Assembly (NCBI GenBank): GCA_902614225.1
Contig: CACMKJ010000002.1
Coordinates: forward strand, 1 to 64,000
From: Rhodospirillaceae bacterium
Lineage (GTDB): Bacteria > Pseudomonadota > Alphaproteobacteria > TMED109
Direction of reading: 5' to 3'
Length of the DNA: 64,000 bases
Shown: in pieces, positions 1 through 9,001 of the stretch
How positions within the stretch are numbered: position 1 is the stretch's first letter
Layout of the letters: each line of letters starts with the position of its first letter
Made by a program: the position numbers and the translations under genes
Notes under the pieces: generated by a model
What the model saw: only the letters and a program-made list of their open reading frames with translations
Database searches by the model: none
What the model was told of the DNA's origin: nothing

Positions 1-37
1 TCATATTTATCTACATATAACTAATATCATAAACAAT

Positions 38-424
38 TCAACCTTTAGCTAACTCCTCTATTATTGGACAATCTGGCTTATTATCACCAGGACATTTTAA
101 AACTAGCCATTTTAATGATTTTTCTAAATCTTTTAAATCTGTAATCTGCTTTTTTATGGATTTTAGTTTATTTTTCGCTATCTCTCTAACATGTTCACTT
201 TTTCTATTATCGTTTTCAAACAAAAGTATTAGTTCCTTACACTCTTCTAGAGAAAAGCCTAATTTACGTGCTCTTACTAGAAATTTCAATTTATCAACAT
301 TAACTTCGTCAAAATATCTGTAGTTATTTTCCAATCTTTTTGACCTTATAATTCCTATCTCTTCATAATGCCTGATAGCACGAGTAGTTATTTTAAGTTT
401 TTTTGATATTTCTGCAATAAACAT
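38..424 (-). CDS. MerR-family regulator, CueR/HmrR-like (monovalent metal type)
   Basis: N-terminal MerR HTH (IAEISKKLKITTRAIRHYEEIGII); C-terminal C-x7-C motif CPGDNKPDCPIIE resembling CueR CPGDDSADCPIIE. Confidence 0.88.
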   Translation of the reverse strand: MFIAEISKKLKITTRAIRHYEEIGIIRSKRLENNYRYFDEVNVDKLKFLVRARKLGFSLEECKELILLFENDNRKSEHVREIAKNKLKSIKKQITDLKDLEKSLKWLVLKCPGDNKPDCPIIEELAKG

Positions 425-425
425 A

Positions 426-456
426 TTGACCTTAACGTTAGGGTATACCTTATATA
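426..456 (+). promoter_or_regulatory. MerR-type promoter/operator: TTGACC - 19 bp spacer - TATATA
   Basis: TTGACC at 426-431, spacer 432-450 (19 bp, typical of MerR-regulated promoters), TATATA at 451-456; imperfect dyad ACCTTAAC|GTTAGGGT at 429-444; located between divergent merR and the metal cassette. Confidence 0.6.
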
Positions 457-472
457 AATAATAGGTATTTTT

Positions 473-1123
473 ATGAAAAAAGCAATAAAAGTAATTAAAT
501 TATTTTTCTTATTATCTTTATGTATAAATAATCTTAATGCTAGACCTGTGTCTTATTCTGGTGGTTGGACAATAATGTCATATAATGATTATTTCAGAAA
601 TACTCTTTTAACTCATTATTCTCCAACTAGTAAGACTTCCTATGGATATATGATTCAATATTGGCGAAATAGAGAATATTGGATAAATGCTTTTAATGTT
701 AATTATTTAGCTAAAAGAATAAATAGAAAACACTCTCAGGCTAATTTTTATATCAAAGGAGGTTTAGGTTTATTAAATACATCATATAAAGACTATAATA
801 ATAAAAATGAACTAGTTTCTTACGGAGAGTTTGCCTTTGACTGGGAAACCAGAAGGTATTTTACCTCTTATGCCGCTAATTTCATGAAGTCTGAGTCTGT
901 CGATAGTACTTTTATGCAAAAAACTAGGCTTGGTTTTGCCCCATATATAGCTGGTTATGGTGCTCTACACACTTGGCTAATGTATGAACTGCAAAATATG
1001 CCAGAATATGATGATGCATTAATTTCTAATTTTGTTTTGAGACTTTTTAAGTATACAAATTTATTAGAACTAGGAATAGACCAGAATAAAAATACAACTA
1101 TAAATTTTATTAAACGTTTTTAA
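473..1123 (+). CDS. Secreted/outer-membrane beta-barrel-like protein of metal cassette (uncharacterised)
   Basis: Signal peptide, aromatic-rich alternating strands, C-terminal Phe (INFIKRF); first gene after the MerR-type promoter. Confidence 0.6.
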   Translation: MKKAIKVIKLFFLLSLCINNLNARPVSYSGGWTIMSYNDYFRNTLLTHYSPTSKTSYGYMIQYWRNREYWINAFNVNYLAKRINRKHSQANFYIKGGLGLLNTSYKDYNNKNELVSYGEFAFDWETRRYFTSYAANFMKSESVDSTFMQKTRLGFAPYIAGYGALHTWLMYELQNMPEYDDALISNFVLRLFKYTNLLELGIDQNKNTTINFIKRF

Positions 1124-1134
1124 AAGGAGAAAAT

Positions 1135-1494
1135 ATGAAAATATTAGTTATCTTATTAAGTTCTTTGTTATTAACATTTACTACTCATGCCACTAATTGT
1201 CATAAAGAAGGTGGACATAGTCATGATGAAGTAACAACTAATGGTCTAAGCTCAGGAGAAATAACAGATAATTTTATAAACATAAATGTTAATGGTATGG
1301 TCTGTGACTTTTGTGCCCAATCTATTGAAAAAGTTTTTATGAAAAGAATTGAAGTTAAAGGCATAAATGTAGACTTGGAAGATCAAAAGGTAGTAATATA
1401 TTTAGAGAAAGAAACAGATATTGAAGATACTACAATTTCAACTATTTTTGAAGATGCAGGCTATACTGTTGAAACAATAAACAGAAACAGCTAG
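1135..1494 (+). CDS. Periplasmic heavy-metal-associated (HMA) domain protein with His-rich N-terminus
   Basis: Signal peptide; NCHKEGGHSHDE His-rich segment; HMA fold motif INVNGMVCDFCAQSIEKVF (CxxC). Confidence 0.8.
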   Translation: MKILVILLSSLLLTFTTHATNCHKEGGHSHDEVTTNGLSSGEITDNFININVNGMVCDFCAQSIEKVFMKRIEVKGINVDLEDQKVVIYLEKETDIEDTTISTIFEDAGYTVETINRNS

Positions 1495-1496
1495 AA

Positions 1497-1877
1497 ATGA
1501 AGCCTATATCATTAAAGAATTTAATTTTTCCATCTCTTAGCTTCTTTACTAGCCTAGGAACATTACTTTGTTGTGCTTTACCATCTTTATTTGTAGCCAT
1601 TGGGGCAGGAGCAGTTCTTGCAGGTTTAATATCAAATATGCCTTTTCTTATAGTATTATCAAAATATAAAATAATATTATTTATAATTTCTGGTTTGCTT
1701 ATTCTTATAAGCGGTTTTTTAATTTGGTATACTAGAAATGCTCCCTGCCCAGCAGATCCATTAAAAGCAAGGGCCTGCAATCGATTAAGAAAGTTAAGTA
1801 TAGTAATATATTTATTTTCATTAATAGTGTATTTAACAGGCTTCTTTTTTGCATTTACTATTGCTAAACTTATGTAA
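1497..1877 (+). CDS. MerT-like metal transport membrane protein
   Basis: Several TM helices; Cys pair in TM1 (GTLLCCALPSL) and second Cys pair in a loop (NAPCPADPLKARACNRLRK), as in MerT. Confidence 0.7.
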   Translation: MKPISLKNLIFPSLSFFTSLGTLLCCALPSLFVAIGAGAVLAGLISNMPFLIVLSKYKIILFIISGLLILISGFLIWYTRNAPCPADPLKARACNRLRKLSIVIYLFSLIVYLTGFFFAFTIAKLM

Positions 1878-1908
1878 TAACAAATAACATAACTGCTAAA
1901 AACTTAAA

Positions 1909-2382
1909 ATGAAATTTATATTCTCAATATTAGTGTTTTTTTTTATAAATCATCTTTTTTCTTTAGATTATTTCCTTGAATTTCAGGCTAATATAAATAT
2001 TTTAAAAGAATTTGATATATCTGAAAAAGAAAAATTTAGAAGCTATGAATTAATTGGAACTATTACTGATAAATATGGAAATTATGGTAAATTCGATGGG
2101 ATAGTTACATCTGATATCATAGATAATAAGCTTATAAAACTGGAAGGAACAGCTAAGATAATATATGCAAATGATGAAGTATTGTATATAAAAGCATTTA
2201 GAAAAGAAAGTGACTTTGATGCAGGAGTTGCCAATATGGAAATTATAGGAGCCTCTGATAAATTCAAATCATTAATAGGCACTAAATGCATACAAAGTGT
2301 TAGATATTTTAAAGATACCATATTTGGTTTGCAGAAATGTAAAATTACTAAAGAACAAAGTGAAATATTAAGAAGCAATTAG
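1909..2382 (+). CDS. Small secreted protein, family A (AOC-barrel-like/DUF), copy 1
   Basis: Signal peptide; shares D-x-GNYG ... ESDFDAGVANMEIIGASDKFKSLIGTKC ... QKCKI with the ORFs at 4622 and 5887. Confidence 0.6.
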   Translation: MKFIFSILVFFFINHLFSLDYFLEFQANINILKEFDISEKEKFRSYELIGTITDKYGNYGKFDGIVTSDIIDNKLIKLEGTAKIIYANDEVLYIKAFRKESDFDAGVANMEIIGASDKFKSLIGTKCIQSVRYFKDTIFGLQKCKITKEQSEILRSN

Positions 2383-2404
2383 AAATTATAAACTTTACAG
2401 ATAT

Positions 2405-2812
2405 TTATACAGAATTTTTTCTTATTAAATTATCATACTTATTTTGAGACTTTATCTTATGATTTATCATAAAGTTATCAGCTAACTTATGATTAACAAC
2501 AATTTTACATTTGCCAATGGTTTTATTAAACTCCATATCAAAGACAGTAAGGCTATCTAAATTAATTTTAAAAGGTTTTAGAGTTAAGTTTTTTTCAGAT
2601 AAATAATATTTTCTTTTTTCATTAGTCCTGATTTTAAAGTTGTGGTTTTCTAGAAATAAATATTTAGAAGCATATCTATTTTTGTAAAAGAGATATATTT
2701 CATGATTAGTTGAATTTTTACCATAAGAACATATTAGAGCTTTACCCTCTAAATCATTCATTGAAAAAGCTGGCCTTATAAAAATAGTTATTAAAAAAAT
2801 TAAATATTTCAT
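2405..2812 (-). CDS. Hypothetical secreted protein
   Basis: ORF with signal peptide; no recognised domain. Confidence 0.5.
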   Translation of the reverse strand: MKYLIFLITIFIRPAFSMNDLEGKALICSYGKNSTNHEIYLFYKNRYASKYLFLENHNFKIRTNEKRKYYLSEKNLTLKPFKINLDSLTVFDMEFNKTIGKCKIVVNHKLADNFMINHKIKSQNKYDNLIRKNSV

Positions 2813-2878
2813 ACTTTTATATATTAGCTTTTAAATATAATTTTTTAAATGAATAATAAAAATATTATTTTGATAAAT

Positions 2879-4177
2879 TCATTTCTCTAATAATTGAACC
2901 TGGTATTCCCTAGCCTTAATAATTTCTCTGTCAAGATTATTTTCTACATCATCAAATGAAATAAATGAATTTTTTGCTATAGGTTTTATAACCTTAATAT
3001 TATCAGATAACCCCAGAGGTAATAAATCTTTTTTATAACTTATTAATGAACTTACCAACTTTCCTTTAACCTTATAGCCCCCTTCACCATCGAGAATATC
3101 TCCTGGATACAAATTGACTTTTGCGATAGCTGCGACATCAGCTTTATAACTTTTAGTATATCCTGTAGCTTGTTTATTTAATGCAATAGAATAAATGCTT
3201 TGTGCTAACTCTAATCCTATATAATGATAAGGCCTCCATAATGCTGTATATTCTCCTGTATTATCTACAATCATACCATAATCACTAAAACAATTTTTTA
3301 CATAATTATTTTTACCCTTAAAAACTAAAAATACTCCCCATCTTAAATGGTTATCTATTTCATTTTTGTTTTCATCTATACTAGTTATAACCTCTAATTG
3401 CCTATTTGTTTCTAATAAACCTCCAGAGTCCATAGGAATTAACTGTTTAGCTATTTGATTTGTATTAATACATGGATAGTTCAAGCCGGTATCAGGTACT
3501 TTCAAATGACTTGAGTTAGCAACTGCTGCCATTTCTATAGAGCTTTTATCCCCAGTAAGAAAAGAATTAAACATTTTTGGATTCATACCTGAAGATAAAG
3601 CATCTTTAGCCTTTATTCCATAATGTTGCCAAACTGTTTCAGGAGTTGAATCTTCAAAAGTTTTATGATATTTAGTACCCTTACCTGCACAGATTACTTC
3701 AAAACCATTTAATAATGCCCACTCTATTTGTTCTAAAATTAATGCAGGCTGATCACCATAGGCCATTGAGTAAACAACGTCATTCGCAAAAGCTAAATCT
3801 GATAAATATTTACCAGCAACTACATCTGCTTCTACATTAACCATAATTATATTTTTTTTATTTAGAATTATTTGCTTAGCATTAAGTATTCCAACTTTTG
3901 CATTTCCTGTTGCCTCAATTACTATATCGACACTTTTATCATCTAAAATATCATTAATAGAATTGGAAAAATGAATGTCATTAATCATATTTTTACTTAG
4001 TCCACTCTTAATACAATTATCTTTTGCTTTTGATATATCTAAATCTACTATGATATTTACTTTTATCTTATTCAGATTATTTAATTGTGCTAAAAACATA
4101 GTAACGAATTTTCCACAACCAATAAAAGCAATATGTATGTCTTTTTTAAAAGTTTCTAATTTTGAAAATAGATACAT
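2879..4177 (-). CDS. NAD(P)-binding oxidoreductase with C-terminal SAF domain (COG4091-like, homoserine dehydrogenase-related)
   Basis: Rossmann motif IAFIGCGKFVTMFLAQL; SAF-like segment AIAKVNLYPGDILDGEGGYKVKGKL. Confidence 0.7.
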   Translation of the reverse strand: MYLFSKLETFKKDIHIAFIGCGKFVTMFLAQLNNLNKIKVNIIVDLDISKAKDNCIKSGLSKNMINDIHFSNSINDILDDKSVDIVIEATGNAKVGILNAKQIILNKKNIIMVNVEADVVAGKYLSDLAFANDVVYSMAYGDQPALILEQIEWALLNGFEVICAGKGTKYHKTFEDSTPETVWQHYGIKAKDALSSGMNPKMFNSFLTGDKSSIEMAAVANSSHLKVPDTGLNYPCINTNQIAKQLIPMDSGGLLETNRQLEVITSIDENKNEIDNHLRWGVFLVFKGKNNYVKNCFSDYGMIVDNTGEYTALWRPYHYIGLELAQSIYSIALNKQATGYTKSYKADVAAIAKVNLYPGDILDGEGGYKVKGKLVSSLISYKKDLLPLGLSDNIKVIKPIAKNSFISFDDVENNLDREIIKAREYQVQLLEK

Positions 4178-4246
4178 AAGATTAAATTCTCTATTAATTT
4201 AAAATATACTGTTTATAGAATAAAAAAATAACTATAATTATATATT

Positions 4247-4613
4247 ATGAGTTATCAAAAAAAAATAATTTCTATTATTATTTATCTTACTATATTGTTT
4301 AAGCATGTTACGCCGCAAGTAAAGAAGTGGGTAGCTATTTAATTTTTATAGATATTCCGTCTATTATTATTGTTGTAATAATTGCATTAGCTTATTCTTT
4401 TAATAAAACTAATAAAATTAAAACTTTGGAGATGGTGCTATTTATGGAGGTTGGTTAGGGTTTCTTATAGGGCTAATATCAATGAGCGCAGATTTTGCTT
4501 TTAATCAATTAAATACTAAAGATTTTTTATTAGCAAATAGTGTGTTATGGTTAGTAGTACTTTATGGATATTGTATAAAAGTTTTGATGAAAATCTTGGA
4601 CAATCAAAATTAA
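4247..4613 (+). pseudogene. MotA/TolQ/ExbB proton-channel-like protein, disrupted by two -1 frameshifts
   Basis: Three successive frames give MSYQKKIISIIIYLTILF / ACYAASKEVGSYLIFIDIPSIIIVVIIALAYSFNKTNKIKT / FGDGAIYGGWLGFLIGLISMSADF...LLANSVLWLVVLYGYCIKVLMKILDNQN*, resembling MotA-like 'FIDIPSLxIV' and 'GWIGFLIG'. Not called in the ORF track. Confidence 0.65.
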
Positions 4614-4621
4614 TAATCTAC

Positions 4622-5062
4622 TCAAGGAATTTTACACTTTTGTGTGTACCAAACCATATTTTCTATATAATTAACCCCATAAGGGCATTCTATTCCTATA
4701 TATTTTTTATATTTACCTGTTCCAGCAATATAAGTACTGACACCTCCTCCAGTCTGGTGTAATTCAGAGTTTCTTACTTTTAAAGTCCAAAACTTTTCTC
4801 CTAATTGATTAATATGTTCACATCTTACTTCGACATTTGAGTTTAATTTATTCTTTTTAATAATACCTATACACCTTTCATTGCCATAATCCCCTTTATT
4901 GTCTTTCCATAGACCAGAATTTTCTATATGGATATACTCTTCACCATCAGGATAAATTATGGTTTTTAAAATTGTATTATTACTGTTAGATTCAATAATA
5001 TAATCTTGAGCATTAGTTACAAAAGATACAGCATAAACAATAATATAAATAAAATACTTCAT
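4622..5062 (-). CDS. Small secreted protein, family A, copy 2
   Basis: Signal peptide; DNKGDYG ... TGGGVSTYIAGTGKYKKYIGIEC ... TQKCKIP shared with the ORFs at 1909 and 5887. Confidence 0.6.
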   Translation of the reverse strand: MKYFIYIIVYAVSFVTNAQDYIIESNSNNTILKTIIYPDGEEYIHIENSGLWKDNKGDYGNERCIGIIKKNKLNSNVEVRCEHINQLGEKFWTLKVRNSELHQTGGGVSTYIAGTGKYKKYIGIECPYGVNYIENMVWYTQKCKIP

Positions 5063-5065
5063 TTT

Positions 5066-5836
5066 TTAAGGCAATACTACCTTGCCTCCATCAACTATTA
5101 AAGTTTGTCCAGTAATAAAGGAGGATTGTTCTGATAATAAATAAATTACTGTACTCGCTATATCCTCAGATGTACCTAATCTCTTTAATGGTGTATTTAG
5201 TATAATATTTTTTTTAGCTTCTTTACTAAATGCTTTGGCCATGTCCGTTTCTATTAAACCAGGAGCAACAGTATTAATCCTTATATATGGAGCTACTGCT
5301 TCTGCTAAGTTTCTAGCTAATGCAATTACCGATGCTTTAGATGTTGCATAAGTAATCATATTTGGACGTTTTCCTAAACCAGCAATTGAAGATATACATA
5401 CTATTCTTCCAAATTTTCTTTTTATCATTCCTGGAATTACTTCTTTAATAGGCAATAATGTCCCATCTACATTTGTAGTCATAATTTTTTTCCATATTTT
5501 ATAATCAAGATCTAAAACATGTTTAGGTAGGTGTAAAATACCAGCATTAGTTACCAAAAGATCAATGGGTCCAAGTTTTTTTTCTGTTTCTCTAATTAAG
5601 TATTTAACCTCTTTTTCTTCAGATACATTAGCCTTTATAATTTCTGCATTAACTCCAAAGCTTCTAACTTTCTTACAAACATCTTTAGCAAGTCTTGTAT
5701 TAGAGTTGTAATTGATAGCCACAGATGTCCCATATTTTGCCAATTCTATAGCAATAGCCTTTCCTATACCTCTTGATGCGCCTGTAACTAGAACTACTTT
5801 ACCTTTAAATTCTTCTTTATAAATTATGAACTCCAA
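5066..5836 (-). CDS. SDR-family oxidoreductase (FabG-like)
   Basis: TGASRGIGKAIA, NAG, S..YATSK catalytic motif, C-terminal ITGQTLIVDGG. Confidence 0.88.
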   Translation of the reverse strand: MEFIIYKEEFKGKVVLVTGASRGIGKAIAIELAKYGTSVAINYNSNTRLAKDVCKKVRSFGVNAEIIKANVSEEKEVKYLIRETEKKLGPIDLLVTNAGILHLPKHVLDLDYKIWKKIMTTNVDGTLLPIKEVIPGMIKRKFGRIVCISSIAGLGKRPNMITYATSKASVIALARNLAEAVAPYIRINTVAPGLIETDMAKAFSKEAKKNIILNTPLKRLGTSEDIASTVIYLLSEQSSFITGQTLIVDGGKVVLP

Positions 5837-5886
5837 TAAAATTAGATTTTACATTTTTTTTTTAATTATAATATAATTGAATAGTT

Positions 5887-6345
5887 ATGTTTACTAATAA
5901 GATAATATTCTTTTTTTTAATATTTTTTTTATCTAATAAATTACTTAGTAATGACACTTATAAAATAACTATCATGGGAAAAATTGATGGAGAAACCTTA
6001 CAGTTACCAAATGAAGGTAAATTTAACACGTTTAAGGCTAATGCTGCATTTTCAGACTCAGATGGTAATTTTGGAGATGCAATAGGAAGAGGTGTTAGGG
6101 AAACTGATAGAAATAATAAAATGATCAATCTTTATGTAGTATTAGTTTTTAAATCTTCAGAAGGAAGTACTATGTTGACTAGACCAATAAGAACAGAGTC
6201 TGATATACAAGCAGGGGCTGGCAGTTTTGTTATCCTTCATGCAACAGGAGTATTTAAAAAATATCTACAATATAAATGTAAATATGCAATATCAACTTCA
6301 GATACTGGAGCTTTTATACAAGAAAATATATGTAAAAAAAATTAA
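5887..6345 (+). CDS. Small secreted protein, family A, copy 3
   Basis: Signal peptide; SDGNFGDA ... ESDIQAGAGSFVILHATGVFKKYLQYKCKY shared with the ORFs at 1909 and 4622. Confidence 0.6.
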   Translation: MFTNKIIFFFLIFFLSNKLLSNDTYKITIMGKIDGETLQLPNEGKFNTFKANAAFSDSDGNFGDAIGRGVRETDRNNKMINLYVVLVFKSSEGSTMLTRPIRTESDIQAGAGSFVILHATGVFKKYLQYKCKYAISTSDTGAFIQENICKKN

Positions 6346-6443
6346 TCAATTTAAATTAAATTAATTATTTCCACTTGATTCTTAAAGTTAATTGCATTTA
6401 AATACAATTATAAAATTTATAACATTAAAGTTTAAATAATCTT

Positions 6444-7589
6444 ATGAGTTTAAATTTTCAAACAGTCCCTTTAGTAGAATCTGGTTTAGGTAAAATTTCA
6501 ATTTTATCTGACGTATGCTATAAATTAAACGTAAAAAAACCCTTAATTATTACAGATCATGGATTATTTGAACTAGGATTTGTAGAAGAGATTGAAAAGA
6601 GCTTAACTATAAAAAATATATTGCCTAGCGTTTATAATAGAGTAAGGGCGGATCCACCTGAAAGTAATATTTTTGAAGCGGTTAATCTATATCAAAATCA
6701 TAAAGCAGATGGCATAATAGGCTTTGGTGGTGGTAGTTCTATGGATGTTGCTAAAGCTGTTTCTTATTTCAGTATAAATAATGTTAATATAAAGGAATGT
6801 TATGGAGTCAACAATTTAAAAAACGATAGATGCCCTTTAATCCAAATACCAACAACTGCTGGAACTGGATCTGAAGTGACTCCTATAGCTATTTTTACAT
6901 TAGAAAACGAGCAAAAGATGGGTATTGTTGACCCCCTTCTTTATGCAGACTGTGCTATATTAGATGCAGAATTAACAATTGGTCTACCCAAAAATATAAC
7001 GGCGTATTCTGGAATTGATGCAATGGTACATGCAATTGAAGCGTACACAACAAAAATTAAAAAAAACCCCATATCAGATGCACTTGCTAAAAAAGCACTT
7101 GCTTTATTAGGTAGCAATATCAGAGAAGCGGTTAATAATCCTGAAAATAAAAAAGCTAGAGAAAGCATGTTGCTAGGATCAATGTTAGCAGGAATGGCGT
7201 TTGCTAATGCGCCATGTGCAGCAGTACATGCTTTAGCTTATCCAATAGGTGCTAAATTTCATGTTCCTCACGGACTTTCAAACTCTTTAGTTTTACCTGA
7301 AGTTTTAAAATTTAATAGCAAAGAAGTATCTAATTTATATTGTGAAATTGCATCGGACTGTTTACCAGATTTAAAAGAAAATAAAAATAATATTGATAAT
7401 TTTATAGCAGGAATTGAACAACTAATTATTGACTTAAAAATTCCTAGAAAATTAAAAGAAGTAGGAATTAACCAAAAAGATATCCATATGTTAGCTGAAG
7501 ATGCGCTAAAACAGCAAAGACTATTAATTAATAACCCTAGAAATGTAAATATAGAAGATGCTATTGCTATATACCAATCAGCATTATAA
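6444..7589 (+). CDS. Iron-containing (type III) alcohol dehydrogenase
   Basis: GFGGGSSMDVAKA, PTTAGTGSEVTP, DAMVHAIEAY, His-rich HALAYPIGAKFHVPHG. Confidence 0.9.
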   Translation: MSLNFQTVPLVESGLGKISILSDVCYKLNVKKPLIITDHGLFELGFVEEIEKSLTIKNILPSVYNRVRADPPESNIFEAVNLYQNHKADGIIGFGGGSSMDVAKAVSYFSINNVNIKECYGVNNLKNDRCPLIQIPTTAGTGSEVTPIAIFTLENEQKMGIVDPLLYADCAILDAELTIGLPKNITAYSGIDAMVHAIEAYTTKIKKNPISDALAKKALALLGSNIREAVNNPENKKARESMLLGSMLAGMAFANAPCAAVHALAYPIGAKFHVPHGLSNSLVLPEVLKFNSKEVSNLYCEIASDCLPDLKENKNNIDNFIAGIEQLIIDLKIPRKLKEVGINQKDIHMLAEDALKQQRLLINNPRNVNIEDAIAIYQSAL

Positions 7590-7684
7590 TCAATTAAATA
7601 AAGCTTCTTTAATGTATATTTTGTAATATAAATTAATTAACATTTATAATTTAAAAAAAAATAATATTAACATATACTTTAAAA

Positions 7685-8008
7685 ATGAGTGTAACCAGAC
7701 AACATGCTAGACATAAATTACCGGTACAAGTGTTTTATAATAAACAACACCTTAAGCTTATTGATTTTAGTTTAGGTGGCACTGGAGTAGAAATTGGTTC
7801 TATTTCACCTCCCGAGCAAAAAGCAAAGATTAAATTAGTATGTATTTTTCCTATATCAGGAGAAAATATCGGCTGGGAAATTACCGCAAAAGTAGTAAGA
7901 GTAGATAAAGAAAAAAACTTTATGGCCTTTGAGTTTATAGAGGATGATGATTTTAAAAAATTTTCATTAGCCTTTTACGATGAAATGAGAAAAAAAGGTC
8001 TTATGTAA
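7685..8008 (+). CDS. PilZ-domain c-di-GMP receptor
   Basis: RQHARHKLP near the N-terminus and DFSLGGTGVE (PilZ RxxxR ... D/NxSxxG pattern). Confidence 0.75.
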   Translation: MSVTRQHARHKLPVQVFYNKQHLKLIDFSLGGTGVEIGSISPPEQKAKIKLVCIFPISGENIGWEITAKVVRVDKEKNFMAFEFIEDDDFKKFSLAFYDEMRKKGLM

Positions 8009-9001
8009 ATGAATATATCTTATTTAAAAAAACAATTAATTTCAGCTAATTCTGCAATATTTGAAGTAAATAAAAAAGGTATAGTTTGGAGAAATAATTA
8101 TTTTGACAGTTTATTTAATTTTTTAAATGAATATGATTTAAAAAATAATCTGTCACTAAAAAGTAGTAAAAATAACTTTTATTTGAAATTGAAAATAAAT
8201 AAAGAAAGCACAGCATATGATAGCCAATTTCTTGTTAAAAATAGTGAAAGTAGCATTTACAAAATTAATGATGAGCAAATTAAATATATATTAGCCCTAA
8301 AAGAAGGCATGGAATGCTTTTCTAAAGGTGAAATAAACTTTGCAGTCCAAAAACAGTATAAATTAAATGATCTATCAATATCAGGCTACGAATATTTAGC
8401 TCGTATGTATATGCAGAACGGCTCACAAATTTCTAATGAAAATTTTATGCCCATAATAAATAGTAATTATCAATTGAATATTTTATTACCTAGTGTTTTA
8501 AAAAAAGTTACTGTATTTAGTAAAAATAAAGAGGCTACTATAAATTGGATTAACGTATCTGCTGAATTACTAGAATCTAAAACATTTTATAGAAAGTTTA
8601 CAAAACTAATAAGTAAAAATAAATTAAAACCTAAGTGTATTGGAATAGAAATTACTGAAAGCCATAAAATTATTTCTAATAAAAACATGATAGAATCTTT
8701 AACAAGATTAAAAAAAGATAAATTTTTAATCGCTATGGATGATTTTGGCTCAGGTTATGCCAATATAAGAAGACTATCTATTTTACCTATTGATTTAGTT
8801 AAATTAGATAAATCATTTATATTTGATATTAAAAACAAACACACAAGAACTTTAATAAAAGGTATAGTAGAAATAGGAAACAGTATCGGCTTTTCAGTGC
8901 TAGCCGAAGGCATAGAAACTAAAAATGATTTACTAAAAGCTAAGAAACTAGGAGTTCAATTTGGACAAGGCTGGTTTATTGGTAAGCCAAAAATTTTATA
9001 A
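8009..9001 (+). CDS. EAL-domain c-di-GMP phosphodiesterase
   Basis: EYLARM (EAL-equivalent), INVSAELL, GIEITES, MDDFGSGYANIRRL, VKLDKSFI, VLAEGIET, GQGWFIGKP. Confidence 0.85.
   Translation: MNISYLKKQLISANSAIFEVNKKGIVWRNNYFDSLFNFLNEYDLKNNLSLKSSKNNFYLKLKINKESTAYDSQFLVKNSESSIYKINDEQIKYILALKEGMECFSKGEINFAVQKQYKLNDLSISGYEYLARMYMQNGSQISNENFMPIINSNYQLNILLPSVLKKVTVFSKNKEATINWINVSAELLESKTFYRKFTKLISKNKLKPKCIGIEITESHKIISNKNMIESLTRLKKDKFLIAMDDFGSGYANIRRLSILPIDLVKLDKSFIFDIKNKHTRTLIKGIVEIGNSIGFSVLAEGIETKNDLLKAKKLGVQFGQGWFIGKPKIL

Noticed and set aside
1442-1780. Minus-strand ORF opposite the HMA/MerT-like genes
   Set aside because: Antisense to two well-supported genes; no recognisable motif.
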